DNA from: an uncultured Prevotellaceae bacterium
GTDB taxonomy: Bacteria; Bacteroidota; Bacteroidia; Bacteroidales; Bacteroidaceae
DNA: 49,160 bases
Direction: 5' to 3'
Assembly: GCA_902799765.1 (NCBI GenBank)
Contig: CADCBZ010000027.1
Span: 1-49,160 of the forward strand
Shown one piece after another: positions 48,895 to 49,160 of the stretch. Each line of letters opens with the position of its first letter. Within the stretch, counting starts at the first letter, position 1. The position numbers and the translations under genes are program-made. The notes below the pieces were generated by a model. The model was not told the DNA's origin. It saw nothing but the letters and a program-made list of their open reading frames with translations, and did not search any database.

Positions 48895-49136
48895 CACCCG
48901 CTTTCGAGAAATCGAGAGTTGAAGAAAGAGTTCTTTGAAAGATTTACATAGACAGAAGTAGTACAAGAAGCGAGTACTTTTCGAAGTACTTGGGTAAAAA
49001 AGAAACAAACCGTTTCAATTCTTTGAAAGGTCGCGCAAGCAACCTTTCTGAAAAGAATCTTGGATAGTCGTTCTGAGACAGAGAAAAGTTGAGTGTGCTG
49101 CCGTGTCACGGCAGCATATCTCCAAAAATACAATGT
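48895..49136 (+). ncRNA. Structured leader of the rRNA transcript
   Basis: The leader holds: a first hairpin CTTTCGA-GAAA-TCGAGAG (48901-48918); boxA-like AGTTCTTTGAAAG (48929-48941); a hairpin AGTACTT-TTCG-AAGTACT (48973-48990) with a UUCG tetraloop; a second boxA-like AATTCTTTGAAAG (49017-49029); a hairpin GAAAGGT...ACCTTTC (49025-49048); and a 21-nt palindrome (49096-49116). These fit antitermination and RNase processing of rRNA, by analogy with other bacteria. Confidence 0.72.
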
Positions 49137-49160
49137 ACAGTGGAGAGTTTGATCCTGGCT
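49137..49160 (+). rRNA. 16S ribosomal RNA, 5' end only
   Basis: GGAGAGTTTGATCCTGGCT is the universal 5' end of 16S rRNA (the 27F primer site). By alignment to E. coli numbering, base 49144 is position 8, so the mature end is near 49137. The gene continues beyond the window. Confidence 0.95.

Noticed and set aside
48813-49133. 106-codon minus-strand frame covering the rRNA leader
   Set aside because: It spans the rRNA promoter and leader hairpins; no coding features.

Overview
The window is chromosomal DNA of a member of the Bacteroidales, probably Prevotellaceae. Three things support this. Promoters repeatedly show the Bacteroidota -7 box TAnnTTTG rather than a sigma70 -10 box. Several proteins are typical of the phylum: DUF4290, DUF4292, DUF4294, a smalltalk micro-protein and a glutaminyl cyclase of the periodontal-pathogen type. 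The right edge runs into a 16S rRNA gene whose first bases (GGAGAGTTTGATCC) look more Prevotella-like than Bacteroides-like. The genus call is inference; the phylum call is strong. I see no tRNA gene, CRISPR array, transposase or prophage.

Layout. 1-1250: remnant of a smalltalk/amidase cassette (amidase internally deleted) and a sirtuin. 1355-3810: three tandem FKBP prolyl isomerases that appear sorted to cytoplasm, lipoprotein and periplasm. 3885-7146: Lrp-type regulator, a fused glutamine-amidotransferase-like/renal-dipeptidase enzyme, and a glutaminyl cyclase lipoprotein. 7353-11655: clostripain-type lipoprotein protease, DUF4294 protein, and a helix-hairpin-helix outer-membrane-like protein. 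11656-28166: a long envelope-glycan and lipid region with GT4, GtrA, polysaccharide deacetylase, GtrB-like GT2, PAP2 phosphatase, SUMF1-like protein, GT87, WaaE-like GT2, LpxL/HtrB acyltransferase, two GT11 fucosyltransferases around an unknown (perhaps glycosyltransferase) gene, two LTA-synthase-like phosphotransferases and an MsbA-like ABC exporter. Parts of it (15.6-16.8 kb and 18.1-21.6 kb) are visibly AT-rich compared with the rest.

28224-33934: leftward housekeeping operon dgt-dsbD-trxB-miaB, continuing into the exporter and LTA-like genes. 34052-38673: rightward operon dut-TPR-DUF4292-envC-like. 38666-40652: M20 amidohydrolase and TerC, leftward. 40856-42052: short ComEC. 41997-48589: leftward operon tsaB-DUF4290-murA-rimM-dxr-rseP ending in a broken AEC transporter. 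48590-49160: an 11-nt tandem repeat, the rRNA promoter and a structured rRNA leader.

The most unusual non-gene signal is a family of purine-rich heptamer repeats (GTGAAAA/GTGGAGA type). They sit exactly at operon-internal gene junctions, where they supply stop codons, and also occur in frame inside dsbD and miaB. Other points of interest are a predicted fosfomycin-insensitive MurA (active-site Cys to Asp), a zinc-ligand-less EnvC-like protein, many signal peptides predicted to expose N-terminal Gln next to a glutaminyl cyclase gene, a duplicated promoter segment between terC and comEC, and boxA-like motifs repeated in the rRNA leader.
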